A DNA stretch of 64,000 nt from contig NZ_FMUS01000001.1 of assembly GCF_900101495.1 (NCBI RefSeq), positions 1 to 64,000 on the forward strand, in the 5' to 3' direction. Source of the stretch: Alkaliphilus peptidifermentans DSM 18978 (GTDB taxonomy: Bacteria > Bacillota > Clostridia > Peptostreptococcales > Natronincolaceae). A program made the translations under genes and the position numbers. Shown one piece after another: positions 44,481-53,370 of the stretch. The notes beneath the pieces are model-generated. The model saw nothing but the letters and a program-made list of their open reading frames with translations. It made no database searches and was not told where the DNA came from. The stretch's first letter is position 1. Each line of letters starts with the position of its first letter.

Positions 44481-45698
44481 CTATCTTTTAGCATCAGCTG
44501 GTACACTAATTGGTGGTGCAATATCTTCTGCTGGAATCACACGCAGGAGCTTTGGAATAGGATGATCTGAACCCTCCGTCAGTTCAATTTCAAATAAAGG
44601 CTGAATTGCCTGATGATCATCTTCTCTAAAGTAACGCTTTCCTGTTGGACTTTCAAATTCCATACCTCTTAATGCTTCAATTAATGCTTCTGTATCTGTA
44701 TTTCCACCAGTCTTTTCTAAAGCAGTAACAACTGCAATAGCCGCTGCCATCCCACCGGATGTAAAAATATCTGGAGGAGCATTATATTTTTCTTTATGAT
44801 TTTCTACCAGCCAATCATTTACTGGGTTTTCTGGTACACTATTGTAATATACAGTGAATCCAGTCATACCCACCATTGGTGACATAGACCTTAATGCTGC
44901 TATTTCTGGTGCTCCAGTTGTTATTTGTATACCATACTGCTCTAGGTTAAGCTCCATCAACTGACTCCAAGGATTATTGGCCCCTGCCCAAATAACATAT
45001 ACATAATCAGGAGCTGCTTCTCTAATTCTTAGAATGTAGGATGTAAAATCTGTAGTCTCAGCAGGAGGGAACTCCTGTTGAATTAAGTCTCCACCTTTAT
45101 CTGCTAAAGCTTGCACAAATGGGTCCACCATTGCTCTACCAAAGGCACTATCTGGTGCTAAGGTTGCTACCTTTGCGCCAGGCTTATTGGTTGTGATTAC
45201 ATCCGCCATAGCTGCAGCATCCTGTGCTGAGTTTCTTCCGGTACGGAATATATACCTATTCCAGCTTGGACCTGTTAAAAAGTCTGCGGCGGCTGGTTCA
45301 ATCATTAGAATCTTTTGGAATTCCTCTGCAAGCTCTAATATTGCAAAAGCATCTGAAGAGGAGGCTGGACCAACGATTAAATCTACTTTCTCTTCATCCA
45401 GTAGCTTAATAGCCCTCTCCCTTGCAACCTCTGGCACAGTTGTCGTGTCTTCCCAAATCACTTCTATCTTTCTTCCTGCCACCTCCATGGTTCCATCAGT
45501 AGCATACTCTAGCCCAAGCATAAAGCCTTTTTGCATTTGATCACCATAATCCTGTAATGCACCACTTAAGGAAGTCAAGCCCCCTATTTTAATTGGGCCA
45601 GTTTCATCACCTGCTGTATCACTGCTGCCACAGCCAGTTAAGAACATTACTGCTGTCATCATAATAACTAAAAGTAATGATAATGCTTTTCTACTCAA
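44481..45698 (-). CDS. livK: Extracellular solute-binding lipoprotein, LivK-like
   Basis: 405 residues. The N-terminal signal with lipobox FLTGC anchors it to the membrane; a Ser/Asp linker follows. The rest is a type I periplasmic-binding fold (KIGGLTSLSGALQDYG, then MQKGFMLGLEYATDGT), with the ABC-type amino acid binding pocket in TTTVPEVARERA and GPASSSDAFA. It is the first gene of the sigma-54 operon. The ligand cannot be predicted from sequence by eye. Confidence 0.93.
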   Translation of the reverse strand: MSRKALSLLLVIMMTAVMFLTGCGSSDTAGDETGPIKIGGLTSLSGALQDYGDQMQKGFMLGLEYATDGTMEVAGRKIEVIWEDTTTVPEVARERAIKLLDEEKVDLIVGPASSSDAFAILELAEEFQKILMIEPAAADFLTGPSWNRYIFRTGRNSAQDAAAMADVITTNKPGAKVATLAPDSAFGRAMVDPFVQALADKGGDLIQQEFPPAETTDFTSYILRIREAAPDYVYVIWAGANNPWSQLMELNLEQYGIQITTGAPEIAALRSMSPMVGMTGFTVYYNSVPENPVNDWLVENHKEKYNAPPDIFTSGGMAAAIAVVTALEKTGGNTDTEALIEALRGMEFESPTGKRYFREDDHQAIQPLFEIELTEGSDHPIPKLLRVIPAEDIAPPISVPADAKR

Positions 45699-45762
45699 AG
45701 TGTATTCCCCCTTAATTTTTTAATTTCTTTTTTTATATAATTATTACTGCACCCTATATATA

Positions 45763-45778
45763 AGCAAGGCCTATGCCA
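45763..45778 (-). promoter_or_regulatory. Sigma-54 (-24/-12) promoter of the liv operon
   Basis: TGGCAT-AGGCC-TTGCT on the minus strand matches TGGCACN5TTGCW with the exact GG-to-GC spacing. It points at livK, with a leader of about 50 nt. The sigma-54 activator gene lies right upstream. Both facts together make this a firm call. Confidence 0.88.
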
Positions 45779-45899
45779 AAATATAAAAATTGCTATTATA
45801 GATTTTTATTAAATGTAATTTACAAGTAGTCAAATGTTCATATTTCAATTAAAAGTTATATTTTGAAGTATAATTTACATAGAAATTATTAGCAATTTA

Positions 45900-45913
45900 G
45901 GAAAACGTTTTTA
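45900..45913. promoter_or_regulatory. cre-like site near the liv operon
   Basis: GGAAAACGTTTTTA matches the cre consensus at about 12 of 14 positions. It lies about 120 bp upstream of the -24 box. The same GAAAACGTTT core occurs before pduA and before kal/NSS. Confidence 0.35.
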
Positions 45914-45942
45914 TTGTGTTAAGTGATATTATGTATTTTTTC

Positions 45943-45956
45943 TGTACAGCTGTATA
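45943..45956. promoter_or_regulatory. Candidate upstream activating sequence
   Basis: TGTACAGCTGTATA is near-palindromic (10-bp perfect core TACAGCTGTA), about 180 bp upstream of the -12/-24 promoter. This is the right range for enhancer sites of sigma-54 activators. No second copy was found nearby. Confidence 0.45.
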
Positions 45957-46023
45957 TTTTTTGCACAGTATTTAGCTTTTATAATTTCTTATTAATAAAT
46001 CATGTTTAAGCCAGTGATGGATG

Positions 46024-46067
46024 AAAAAAATACTGATTTTCAGAGGTTTATCCGAAATTCAGTATTT
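46024..46067 (-). terminator. Terminator of the sigma-54 regulator gene
   Basis: Stem AAATACTGAATTTC / GAAAATCAGTATTT with one mismatch (arms 46028-46041 and 46054-46067), followed on the minus strand by TTTTTTT. It separates the regulator from its target operon. Confidence 0.75.
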
Positions 46068-46106
46068 ACTGTATAAGCTATTAATTTATTAACTAGTGTC
46101 TGATAA

Positions 46107-47537
46107 TCATACAGTAATGTTGTAGCGTTCCATTTTATCATAAAGGCTAGATCTAGATATCCCCAGCAGCTTTGCGGTTTTTAACTTATTTCCTTTTGTA
46201 TCCTTTATATATCGAATAATTGTTTCTCTTTCCACTTCTTCTATTATCTCGCTTAATTGTCTATGTATTACATTTGACTTGATATGGGCTTCTTTCTTTG
46301 TTATATATCCCGGTAAATGCATTGATAGTATTTTTCCTTCTTCACCTAAATTCATGGCCCTTTCCAGTACATTTTCCAATTCCCTAACATTGCCAGGCCA
46401 GCTGTATGTCTTTAAAATATCCAATGCATCCTTATCTATGCCATCGACATATATACCAAGCTTACTTGAGAGCTTCTCCAATAGACTCTTTGTTAAAGCC
46501 TCTATATCTTCTAATCTTTCCCTTAAGGGGGGTACTTCTATGGTCATTACATTCAACCTATAATATAAATCCTCTCTGAACTCTCCCTTTTCAACTAATT
46601 CTTTCAAGTTTTTATTTGTAGCTGCTATAATTCTTACATCTATTTTAATGGGATTGGCTGCTCCAATCCGCTCTATTTCCTTTTCTTGCAAAACCCTTAA
46701 AAGCTTAACCTGCATCTTCAATGGCATGTCTCCTATTTCGTCTAAAAAAATACTGCCACCCTCAGCAAATTCGAATTTACCAACCTTACCTCCCTTTTTT
46801 GCCCCAGTAAAGGCTCCTTCTTCATATCCAAATAGCTCTGATTCAAGGAGGTCATGGGGAATAGCCCCACAATTTACTTTAATAAAGGGCTGATGGCTTC
46901 TTCTGCTTTCATTATGTATAGCGTGGGCAAATAGCTCTTTACCAGTACCACTTTCTCCTGTAATTAAAACTGTTGAGCCTGTTTTCGAAGCTTTTTTCCC
47001 AAATTCCTTCGCCTGTGCTGTCTTTCTGCTTCGTCCTATGATATTATCCCAGCTGTAATAAGCCCCTTGAATTTTTTGAAGAACCTGCTTATAGTGTTTT
47101 ATTTCTGTTTGAAGCAGCTTATTCTTAACTATTATATTTTGAAATTCTTCCATATTATCAAATAAAACCATTCCAAACCCGTAGAGGACCTCGCCTTCAT
47201 TATTTAGGATAGGAATTCTATGTACAATAGCAGTATGTCCATTGGCAAAGGTGTGCTTCCAAGCAATTTCCGACTTTTTGGTTTTCATGACTAAAGGAAA
47301 TCGAGAGTTAGGATTAATTTCTTCAACCTTCTTGCCTATGGCCTCCTCCTTTGTCACTTCCAGAAACCTACAAAATTCGTTATTAATCATCATGATGTTA
47401 GTCTCTTCATCCACCAATATCATAGATACTGGTATAGGATCAAATATCTTGTAAAACCATTCAATTGTATTCTTATCCATTATTAGCTCTGCCTGACCAA
47501 TTGCTTTGGGAATTAAATCTTCATTAGTATTAGTCAT
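46107..47537 (-). CDS. PAS-domain sigma-54 dependent transcriptional activator
   Basis: 476 residues. PAS sensor at about 35-145 ([28 protein letters not shown]), AAA+ domain at 165-395 with [13 protein letters not shown] (Walker A), [10 protein letters not shown] (the sigma-54 contact loop) and [10 protein letters not shown] (Walker B), and a C-terminal Fis-type HTH ([25 protein letters not shown]). ATG 47537 has GGGAG 10 nt upstream. The PAS domain suggests sensing of a small molecule in the cytosol. Promoter and regulator sit next to each other, so it controls the liv-hydrolase operon. Confidence 0.92.
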   Translation of the reverse strand: MTNTNEDLIPKAIGQAELIMDKNTIEWFYKIFDPIPVSMILVDEETNIMMINNEFCRFLEVTKEEAIGKKVEEINPNSRFPLVMKTKKSEIAWKHTFANGHTAIVHRIPILNNEGEVLYGFGMVLFDNMEEFQNIIVKNKLLQTEIKHYKQVLQKIQGAYYSWDNIIGRSRKTAQAKEFGKKASKTGSTVLITGESGTGKELFAHAIHNESRRSHQPFIKVNCGAIPHDLLESELFGYEEGAFTGAKKGGKVGKFEFAEGGSIFLDEIGDMPLKMQVKLLRVLQEKEIERIGAANPIKIDVRIIAATNKNLKELVEKGEFREDLYYRLNVMTIEVPPLRERLEDIEALTKSLLEKLSSKLGIYVDGIDKDALDILKTYSWPGNVRELENVLERAMNLGEEGKILSMHLPGYITKKEAHIKSNVIHRQLSEIIEEVERETIIRYIKDTKGNKLKTAKLLGISRSSLYDKMERYNITV

Positions 47538-47896
47538 AAAAAAACACTCCCATCGACTTCTGATATTAGGAATATTATAACACAACTGTAAAAAAGAAAT
47601 AATCAGTAATTAGAGCAATGAGTAATTAAAGCAATGAGTAATTAGTAATTAGTAATTAGTAATTAGTAATGAGTAATAAAAACAATGAGTAATAAAAACA
47701 ATGAGTAATTAGTAAGGAATAATAGAGACTATGAATAATTAATAAAGAGTAACCAAAGGGAAAATTATTGAAAATGGAAAATTGCAAATCAATAATCAAA
47801 AATTAGAAATTATTGCGAAAAATCAAAGGACCGAATCTGTCGGCCCTATCATAGTTTTCTTTTCACTTTCAACTTTCTATTCTAACTTGTTGTTAT
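47538..47896. repeat. AATGAGTAATT/ATTAGTA repeat array between fsa and the regulator
   Basis: 47610-47730 holds several AATGAGTAATT units and about four to five ATTAGTA heptamers. It is the reverse complement of the array at 31.2 kb. It sits in the place where fsa and glpX, normally neighbours, were separated. A weak GGNCCGA/TCGGNCC hairpin at 47828-47846 may end the fsa transcript. Confidence 0.65.
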
Positions 47897-48538
47897 TTAC
47901 TTGGCATTCTCCCAATCCTTTAAAAATCGTTCTATTCCGCTATCTGTTAAAGGATGCTTCAGCATTTGCTTAAAAACAGCATAGGGAACAGTTGCTATAT
48001 CTGAGCCAGCCTTAGCTGCTTCAATTACATGTATACTATGTCTAATACTGGCACTCAAAATTTCAGTAGAAATATTATGCATAGCAAAGATTGTCACTAT
48101 TTCCCGTATCAATCCCATTCCCTCATGGCCGATATCGTCAAGCCTTCCTAAAAATGGACTAACATAGGTTGCTCCTGCCTTAGCTGCCAAAAGGGCTTGG
48201 GCTGCTGAAAAGACTAAAGTCACATTTGATTTTATTCCCATCTGCGAAAGGACTTTTACAGCCTTTAGCCCCTCCTCTGTCATGGGAACCTTAATTACTA
48301 CATTGCTATGGATTTTTACCAGCTCTTTAGCTTCCTCAACCATTTCTTCTGAAATCAAACTTATAACCTCTGCACTTATGGGGCCATCCACCAGCTCAGT
48401 TATCTCTCTTATTACTTCCTTTAAGTCTCTTCCTTCCTTTGCAATTAGTGAAGGATTAGTTGTTACTCCATCTAAAATTCCCCATTCTGCAATTTCTTTT
48501 ATTTCATTAATGTTAGCAGTATCGATGAAAAACTTCAT
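47897..48538 (-). CDS. fsa: Fructose-6-phosphate aldolase/transaldolase-like protein
   Basis: 213 residues of the small transaldolase (TalC/Fsa) family. [32 protein letters not shown] is the N-terminal signature; the Schiff-base lysine is in [30 protein letters not shown] and [13 protein letters not shown] complete it. Length is exact. It begins 6 bp after kce, so it is transcribed with kal-kce, and no longer next to glpX-rho as is usual in clostridia. Confidence 0.93.
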   Translation of the reverse strand: MKFFIDTANINEIKEIAEWGILDGVTTNPSLIAKEGRDLKEVIREITELVDGPISAEVISLISEEMVEEAKELVKIHSNVVIKVPMTEEGLKAVKVLSQMGIKSNVTLVFSAAQALLAAKAGATYVSPFLGRLDDIGHEGMGLIREIVTIFAMHNISTEILSASIRHSIHVIEAAKAGSDIATVPYAVFKQMLKHPLTDSGIERFLKDWENAK

Positions 48539-48544
48539 ATGATA

Positions 48545-49360
48545 TTACCTCCCAATTCCTAATATATCACGGGCTTCGTCTGGTGTTGCAACTTCTCTAC
48601 CCATTTCCCTAGCAATTCTAGCTATACGTTCAACTAATTGTGCATTAGAGGTTGCCAATCTCCCCTTTTCATAATAAATATTATCCTCGAAGCCTACCCT
48701 AACATGACCTCCTAGTATAATACCCATAACCGACAGTGGCAATTCATGTCTGCCAATACCGGCAATAGTCCAGGTTGAGCCTTTAGGTATGAAGCGAATC
48801 ATATGCATTAAATCCTCTGGAGTGGCTGGGCATGCTCCTGGTACTCCAAGCACGAAGTCAAAATGTAGGGGCTCCTTTAGAAATCCTTTCTTCACTAGCT
48901 TCATTGCATTATCAATCATGCCTCGTTCAAAGATTTCCAGCTCTGGCTTTACGCCCAGTTCCTTCATTCTATATGCAAATTTCTCAATATATTCTTCAGT
49001 ATTCATAAATACTTCACTACCAAAGTTGCAGGTTCCACAGCTGAGGGTCGCCATTTCAGGCTTAAGCTCAACAGGCTGTAGTCTTTCATCAGGTGTATGC
49101 CATACTGCGCCACCTGTAGAGGGTTGGAAAATGACATTGCATTTTGCTTGAATTTTTTCTTTTATTTCCTTATATATATCAAAAGATTGTGTAGGGTTTC
49201 CATTTTCATCCCTGGCGTGAACATGAACAATAGAAGCCCCTGCTTTATAGCAATCGAATGCAGCTTCTGCTATCTCATCTGGTGATACTGGTAGACTAGG
49301 CTGTAATTCACGAGTAACTTCAGCTCCTGTAAGAGCAGCAGTGATAATTAATTTTTCCAT
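48545..49360 (-). CDS. kce: 3-keto-5-aminohexanoate cleavage enzyme Kce (BKACE family)
   Basis: 271 residues. Zinc ligands are in HVHARDE (His46, His48) and a later GGHVRVGFEDN; E14 lies in ITAALTGAEVTR. The reaction in lysine fermentation is 3-keto-5-aminohexanoate + acetyl-CoA giving acetoacetate + L-3-aminobutyryl-CoA. It follows kal at 14 bp. BKACE enzymes vary in substrate, but the adjacent kal fits the lysine route. The other steps (kamA, kamDE, kdd) are not in the window. Confidence 0.9.
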   Translation of the reverse strand: MEKLIITAALTGAEVTRELQPSLPVSPDEIAEAAFDCYKAGASIVHVHARDENGNPTQSFDIYKEIKEKIQAKCNVIFQPSTGGAVWHTPDERLQPVELKPEMATLSCGTCNFGSEVFMNTEEYIEKFAYRMKELGVKPELEIFERGMIDNAMKLVKKGFLKEPLHFDFVLGVPGACPATPEDLMHMIRFIPKGSTWTIAGIGRHELPLSVMGIILGGHVRVGFEDNIYYEKGRLATSNAQLVERIARIAREMGREVATPDEARDILGIGR

Positions 49361-49374
49361 AAAAATACCTCCAT

Positions 49375-49755
49375 TTACTTTCTCTGTTTATCCTTTGGCA
49401 CTACACAGGTGCCTACTGCCCTACATACGACTATAGGCTCTTCCAAAACATCACAAGCAGATTCATTAATATCTGGTCTTGGGATAATTACTTTTCTAGC
49501 CTCAAAGCTCATTTTTCTTGAGCTATTGCCGATATGAGTGATTTCTCCTTCTGCTTCAATATAGTCTCCTGCATATACAGGTGCTTTAAACTCTACGCTT
49601 TCATAGGCAACAAAAAGACCCTCGTCACCATCTTGTCTGATTAAAAGCTCTGTGGCTACATCACCAAACAATTGAAGCATTTTAGCTCCATCTACAAGGT
49701 TACCTCCATAGTGGGCATCGTGCATACTCATTCTTATACGAATTAAAGACTTCAT
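49375..49755 (-). CDS. kal: 3-aminobutyryl-CoA ammonia-lyase Kal
   Basis: 126 residues of a hot-dog fold. [30 protein letters not shown] and [21 protein letters not shown] match Kal of the lysine-fermenting clostridia. It eliminates ammonia from L-3-aminobutyryl-CoA to give crotonyl-CoA, which enters the butyrate pathway. First gene of the kal-kce-fsa operon, divergent from the NSS symporters. The family includes thioesterases, but the match is to Kal. Confidence 0.88.
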   Translation of the reverse strand: MKSLIRIRMSMHDAHYGGNLVDGAKMLQLFGDVATELLIRQDGDEGLFVAYESVEFKAPVYAGDYIEAEGEITHIGNSSRKMSFEARKVIIPRPDINESACDVLEEPIVVCRAVGTCVVPKDKQRK

Positions 49756-49871
49756 GAGTGTATCTTCCTTTCCATTTAATTTTAACCATCTAATAATAGA
49801 TTATATTCGTTATATGTTTTTAAAAACCTTCCCATTTTATCCATTAACTTTATAAATATCCTTAAGGCCTA

Positions 49872-49885
49872 TGAAAACGTTTCAC
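49872..49885. promoter_or_regulatory. cre-like dyad TGAAA-ACG-TTTCA
   Basis: TGAAAACGTTTCAC, a perfect 5-bp dyad around ACG but one base shorter than a canonical cre. It lies between kal and the NSS promoter. It could be a CcpA site or a simple dyad. Confidence 0.35.
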
Positions 49886-49936
49886 CTAAATAAATACAAC
49901 ATTTTACCAGTTGTTAACTGAAATTAATAGATGTAT

Positions 49937-49981
49937 GTTAAATATTTAACACTTGCATATATGGCTTTGCAGTTGTATAAT
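49937..49981 (+). promoter_or_regulatory. NSS promoter 1 with operator-like palindrome
   Basis: Perfect palindrome GTTAAATATTTAAC (49937-49950), 2 bp, then TTGCAT (49953-49958), 17-bp spacer and TATAAT (49976-49981). The second NSS gene has the same arrangement. The position of the palindrome, just upstream of -35, suits an activator or a repressor. Confidence 0.75.
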
Positions 49982-50162
49982 TATTTAAATATAAAATATT
50001 TCAAATTTTCAGAACCTTTTAACAACTTAAATTTCTTATTAAATAATACATACTTTATATTAGGCTGTTAAAGGGCTCAATAAGCTTACAGGAGGTGATT
50101 TCTCGGGGAAGGGAGCTTTTAGTAATTATTGTTTATAATTTCAAATGAAAGGAGATTTTGCC

Positions 50163-51533
50163 ATGAATTCAAACCAAACTAAGACTCTTAATGAGGGTAC
50201 TAGAGAGCAGTGGGGCTCCCGTATAGCTTTTATTCTTGCAGCTGCTGGTTCTGCAGTTGGTCTAGGTAATATTTGGAGATTCCCGTATGTAGTAGGAACA
50301 AATGGAGGGGCAGCATTTGTTATCGTTTATCTTGTAATTATATTTTTAATTGGTTATCCTATGATGATTACAGAAATGTCTTTAGGTCAAAAAACCCACA
50401 AAAATGCAATTGGTGCCTTTAGGAGTTTAGCTCCAAATAGTCCTTGGTGGATTACTGGTGCTTTAGGAGTATTAGCAGGATTCGTTATCTTATCCTTCTA
50501 TTCTGTTGTTGCAGGATGGGCTATGTCCTACTTCTTTAAAACCATTAGTGGTGCTCTAGGAGCGGGTACAGACTACGTAGGAACCTTCGTTGGTCATATA
50601 ACAAACCCTGTTGCGACTGTATTGTGGCATGCAGTCTTTATGGTAATCACCCTAGCCGTTATCGCTGCTGGTGTTGTTAAAGGTATAGAAAGAACAGTTA
50701 AAATATTAATGCCTGCACTATTTGTATTATTATTGGCTTTAGTATTTAGATCAATGACTCTACCTGGCGCAGGTGCAGGTATTGCCTTCTATTTAACTCC
50801 TGATTTCAGTGAGTTAAGCGGTCAATCAATTCTTGGTGCCGTTGGTCAAGCCTTCTTTACTCTAAGCTTAGGTATGGGCTGTATGATTACTTATGGTAGC
50901 TACTTAAGTGATAAAGAAGAAATAGCTGATAATGCCGCTTGGGTTGTTGGCCTAGATACAGCTATTGCATTAATGGCTGGTTTTGCAATATTCCCAGCAG
51001 TGTTTGCTTTAGGCTTCGACCCAGCTTCTGGCGCTGGTTTAGCATTTATGACTTTACCTGGAGTTTTCGCTGCTATGCCTGGTGGAACTATATTCGGTGC
51101 AGCATTCTTCTTGCTATTGACAGTTGCTGCATTGACATCAGCAATATCTTTATTAGAGGTTGTTGTTGCATGGGTTGTTGATGAAAAAGGTTGGGATAGA
51201 AAGAAAGCTTCTTTAATAATTGGTGGATTAATCTTCGCTGTTGGTATTCCTGCCACCATCAGTATGAATGAAGTCGATTTCCAAATGTTTGGAATGCCAT
51301 TCTTTGATGTATTAGATATTTTCCAAGAAAGTATCCTATTACCTCTTGGTGGTTTATTAACAGCTGTTTTTGCAGGTCATGTATATACAGCTAAAAAGCT
51401 TAAAGAAGATGCCAATAAAAACAGAGGAAAAATATTTATTGGTGGATGGTTTGATGTATTAATCAAGTACCTTGTTCCAATCGGCATTGCTGTAGTAATG
51501 GTTGTTGGCTGGTACGACGTATTCTTCAAATAG
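50163..51533 (+). CDS. Na+-dependent NSS-family transporter (first copy)
   Basis: 456 residues. EQWGSRIAFILAAAGSAVGLGNIWRFPYVVGTNGGAAFVIVYL is the NSS/SNF signature with the Na1/Na2 helix 1 and the unwound GLGN. About 11-12 TM helices; bacterial NSS proteins take up amino acids with Na+. ATG 50163 follows AAAGGAG; the ATG at 50145 overlaps the ribosome site. It lies divergent from kal-kce, so lysine-related amino acid uptake is a fair guess, but the substrate is not readable. It ends in its own terminator. Confidence 0.93.
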   Translation: MNSNQTKTLNEGTREQWGSRIAFILAAAGSAVGLGNIWRFPYVVGTNGGAAFVIVYLVIIFLIGYPMMITEMSLGQKTHKNAIGAFRSLAPNSPWWITGALGVLAGFVILSFYSVVAGWAMSYFFKTISGALGAGTDYVGTFVGHITNPVATVLWHAVFMVITLAVIAAGVVKGIERTVKILMPALFVLLLALVFRSMTLPGAGAGIAFYLTPDFSELSGQSILGAVGQAFFTLSLGMGCMITYGSYLSDKEEIADNAAWVVGLDTAIALMAGFAIFPAVFALGFDPASGAGLAFMTLPGVFAAMPGGTIFGAAFFLLLTVAALTSAISLLEVVVAWVVDEKGWDRKKASLIIGGLIFAVGIPATISMNEVDFQMFGMPFFDVLDIFQESILLPLGGLLTAVFAGHVYTAKKLKEDANKNRGKIFIGGWFDVLIKYLVPIGIAVVMVVGWYDVFFK

Positions 51534-51547
51534 ACTTTTAGATTAAG

Positions 51548-51574
51548 AGCACCGTTGCAAAGCGGTGCTTTTTT
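51548..51574 (+). terminator. Terminator after the first NSS gene
   Basis: AGCACCG/CGGTGCT stem (51548-51569) followed by TTTTTT. A strong rho-independent signal 15 bp past the stop. Confidence 0.9.
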
Positions 51575-51722
51575 ATTTCAATTATACAGAACAATATTTT
51601 TGTATATAAAAATTTAAAAATACATAATTTTGGTTAAATATTATCGAAGCACTACCGCCTATATATTTCCATTGTTTGTAATTTCAATAGCTCGAGGGCA
51701 TTATGTTTAAATTTTCTGATTT

Positions 51723-51767
51723 GTTAATATATTAACCCTTGCATATTTTAAACAACAATAATATAAT
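51723..51767 (+). promoter_or_regulatory. NSS promoter 2 with operator-like palindrome
   Basis: Perfect palindrome GTTAATATATTAAC (51723-51736), 2 bp, TTGCAT (51739-51744), 17-bp spacer and TATAAT (51762-51767). It has the same layout, to the base, as promoter 1. Confidence 0.75.
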
Positions 51768-51995
51768 AATATACTATAAAGGTATGCGTTTTCTGAATAT
51801 TATAATATTCTTTGAACAACACTAATTATTATATGCATCTATGTTTAAAGAAGATTCATAATTTTATTTTGCTTTTAGCTTAAAATATTTTAATAAGTAT
51901 AACAATTTTTTCCTAAGCCCCCTTTAATCTAGGGGCTGGGAGTAAATAGCTCTTATATATTTATGAGCCAAAATTCAAAAGCGAGGAGGATTTAA

Positions 51996-53357
51996 ATGAA
52001 AGACAATCAGATTCAACAAAGAGATCAATGGGGTTCTAAAATAGGCTTTATTTTAGCAGCCGCTGGATCAGCAGTAGGATTAGGTAATATCTGGAGATTC
52101 CCTTTTATGGCAGGAGCCAATGGTGGGGGCGCATTCGTATTCCTATATTTTGCAATCTTAGTTCTTGTTGGTTTTACTCTAATGATGGCAGAGTTAACTC
52201 TTGGTAGACATACACAGTTAAGCCCTGTTGGTGCCTATAGAAAGCTTAAAGAAAAATGGGCATGGGTTGGTGGACTTGGAGTTATAGCCGGTTTTCTAAT
52301 TCTTTCTTTCTACAGTGTTATTGGTGGATGGGTAATTAAGTATATTGTACAAGCTCTTACAGGTGCCTTTACAATTGCTGACCCAGAGGTTTTAGGCGGA
52401 ATATTCGGAGGATTCATTACAAACCCTACAGAACCACTTATTTATCATGCTATTTTTATGATTCTTACTTTAGGTATTGTTATTGGTGGTGTTAAGGGTG
52501 GTATAGAAAAGTATTCAAAAATATTAATGCCTGCACTATTTGTTATGATGATTCTTATTATGTTCCGTTCTTTAACTTTACCAGGAGCATTTGAAGGTGT
52601 TAAGTTCTTATTAGTACCAGACTTCTCTAAAATAACTGGTGGAGTAGTATTATCTGCATTAGGTCAAGTATTCTTCTCCCTAAGCTTAGGTATGGGTACT
52701 ATGATCACATATGGTAGTTATTTAAATAAAGAAGAAAACCTTATTGATAGTTCTTTACAAATTCCATTATTAGATACAGCTATCGCTTTAATCGCTGGTC
52801 TTGCAATTCTTCCAGCAGTATTTGCCTTTGGATTTGACCCAGAGGGAGGCGCAGGACTATTATTTATCACATTACCTGCAGTATTTTCTCAAATGCCTTT
52901 AGGTTCTTTATTCGGAGTTTTATTCTTCGTACTTGTATTATTTGCAGCTTTAACTTCTTCAATATCTCTACTGGAGGTTGTTGTTGCATATGTCGTAGAC
53001 GAAAAGAAATGGAATCGTAAAAAAGCAAGTATAGTTTTTGGTGGACTAATATTCTTAATGGGTATACCATCTTCATTAGGTATCGGTGTATGGGAAAAAG
53101 TTACAATAATTCCTGGTTTAGATATTTTAGACTCTGTAGACTTTGTTGCAAGTAATATCTTATTACCATTAGGTGGATTGCTATTATGTATCTTCATCGG
53201 ATGGGTTTGGGGACTTGATAATGCCTACAAGGAAGTTACAAATGACGGTAAAATCAGCTTCCCAATGATGAAAGTATGGGGCTTCCTAGTTAAATGGGTT
53301 GCACCAATAGCTATTGCAATAGTATTCGTACAAGGAATTATAGACGTATTTAAGTAA
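51996..53357 (+). CDS. Na+-dependent NSS-family transporter (second copy)
   Basis: 453 residues, a close paralogue of the first copy. DQWGSKIGFILAAAGSAVGLGNIWRFPFMAGANGGGAFVFLYF is the NSS start; KILMPALFVMMILIMFRSLTLPGAFEGVKF mirrors its neighbour. It differs through the helix 5-8 region and thus perhaps in substrate. GAGGAGG precedes ATG 51996. With its twin promoter it was probably duplicated together with its control site. Confidence 0.93.
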   Translation: MKDNQIQQRDQWGSKIGFILAAAGSAVGLGNIWRFPFMAGANGGGAFVFLYFAILVLVGFTLMMAELTLGRHTQLSPVGAYRKLKEKWAWVGGLGVIAGFLILSFYSVIGGWVIKYIVQALTGAFTIADPEVLGGIFGGFITNPTEPLIYHAIFMILTLGIVIGGVKGGIEKYSKILMPALFVMMILIMFRSLTLPGAFEGVKFLLVPDFSKITGGVVLSALGQVFFSLSLGMGTMITYGSYLNKEENLIDSSLQIPLLDTAIALIAGLAILPAVFAFGFDPEGGAGLLFITLPAVFSQMPLGSLFGVLFFVLVLFAALTSSISLLEVVVAYVVDEKKWNRKKASIVFGGLIFLMGIPSSLGIGVWEKVTIIPGLDILDSVDFVASNILLPLGGLLLCIFIGWVWGLDNAYKEVTNDGKISFPMMKVWGFLVKWVAPIAIAIVFVQGIIDVFK

Positions 53358-53370
53358 AAAGTATAATTCA

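Larger units (their letters stand above)
45699..46106. other. Control region of the sigma-54 operon
   Basis: 408 bp between livK and the regulator gene. It holds the -24/-12 promoter, a cre-like box, an inverted repeat in the enhancer position and the terminator of the regulator gene. The rest is AT-rich. Confidence 0.7.
49756..50162. other. Divergent control region of kal and the first NSS gene
   Basis: 407 bp. It holds a cre-like site, a 14-bp palindrome, a consensus promoter and the ribosome site of the rightward gene. The leader of about 175 nt (from 49988) is unusually long, with no riboswitch motif that I can name. Confidence 0.6.
51534..51995. other. Spacer between the NSS genes
   Basis: 462 bp with the terminator of gene 1 and the promoter of gene 2. 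A leader of about 220 nt follows, with a GC hairpin AGCCCC/GGGGCT near 51915-51937 just before the ribosome site. No ORF of note. Confidence 0.6.

Noticed and set aside
47610-47730. CRISPR or origin iterons
   Set aside because: Simple AT heptamers with no DnaA boxes, no rep gene and no regular spacing.
49964-49979. Sigma-54-like site TGGCTT-TGCAG-TTGTA before the first NSS gene
   Set aside because: The invariant GC at -12 is GT, and the stretch lies between a consensus TTGCAT and TATAAT with a 17-bp spacer that is repeated before the paralogue.
50900-51259. 119-residue ORF on the minus strand inside the first NSS gene
   Set aside because: It is a shadow of the real frame; no ribosome site and a low-complexity composition.
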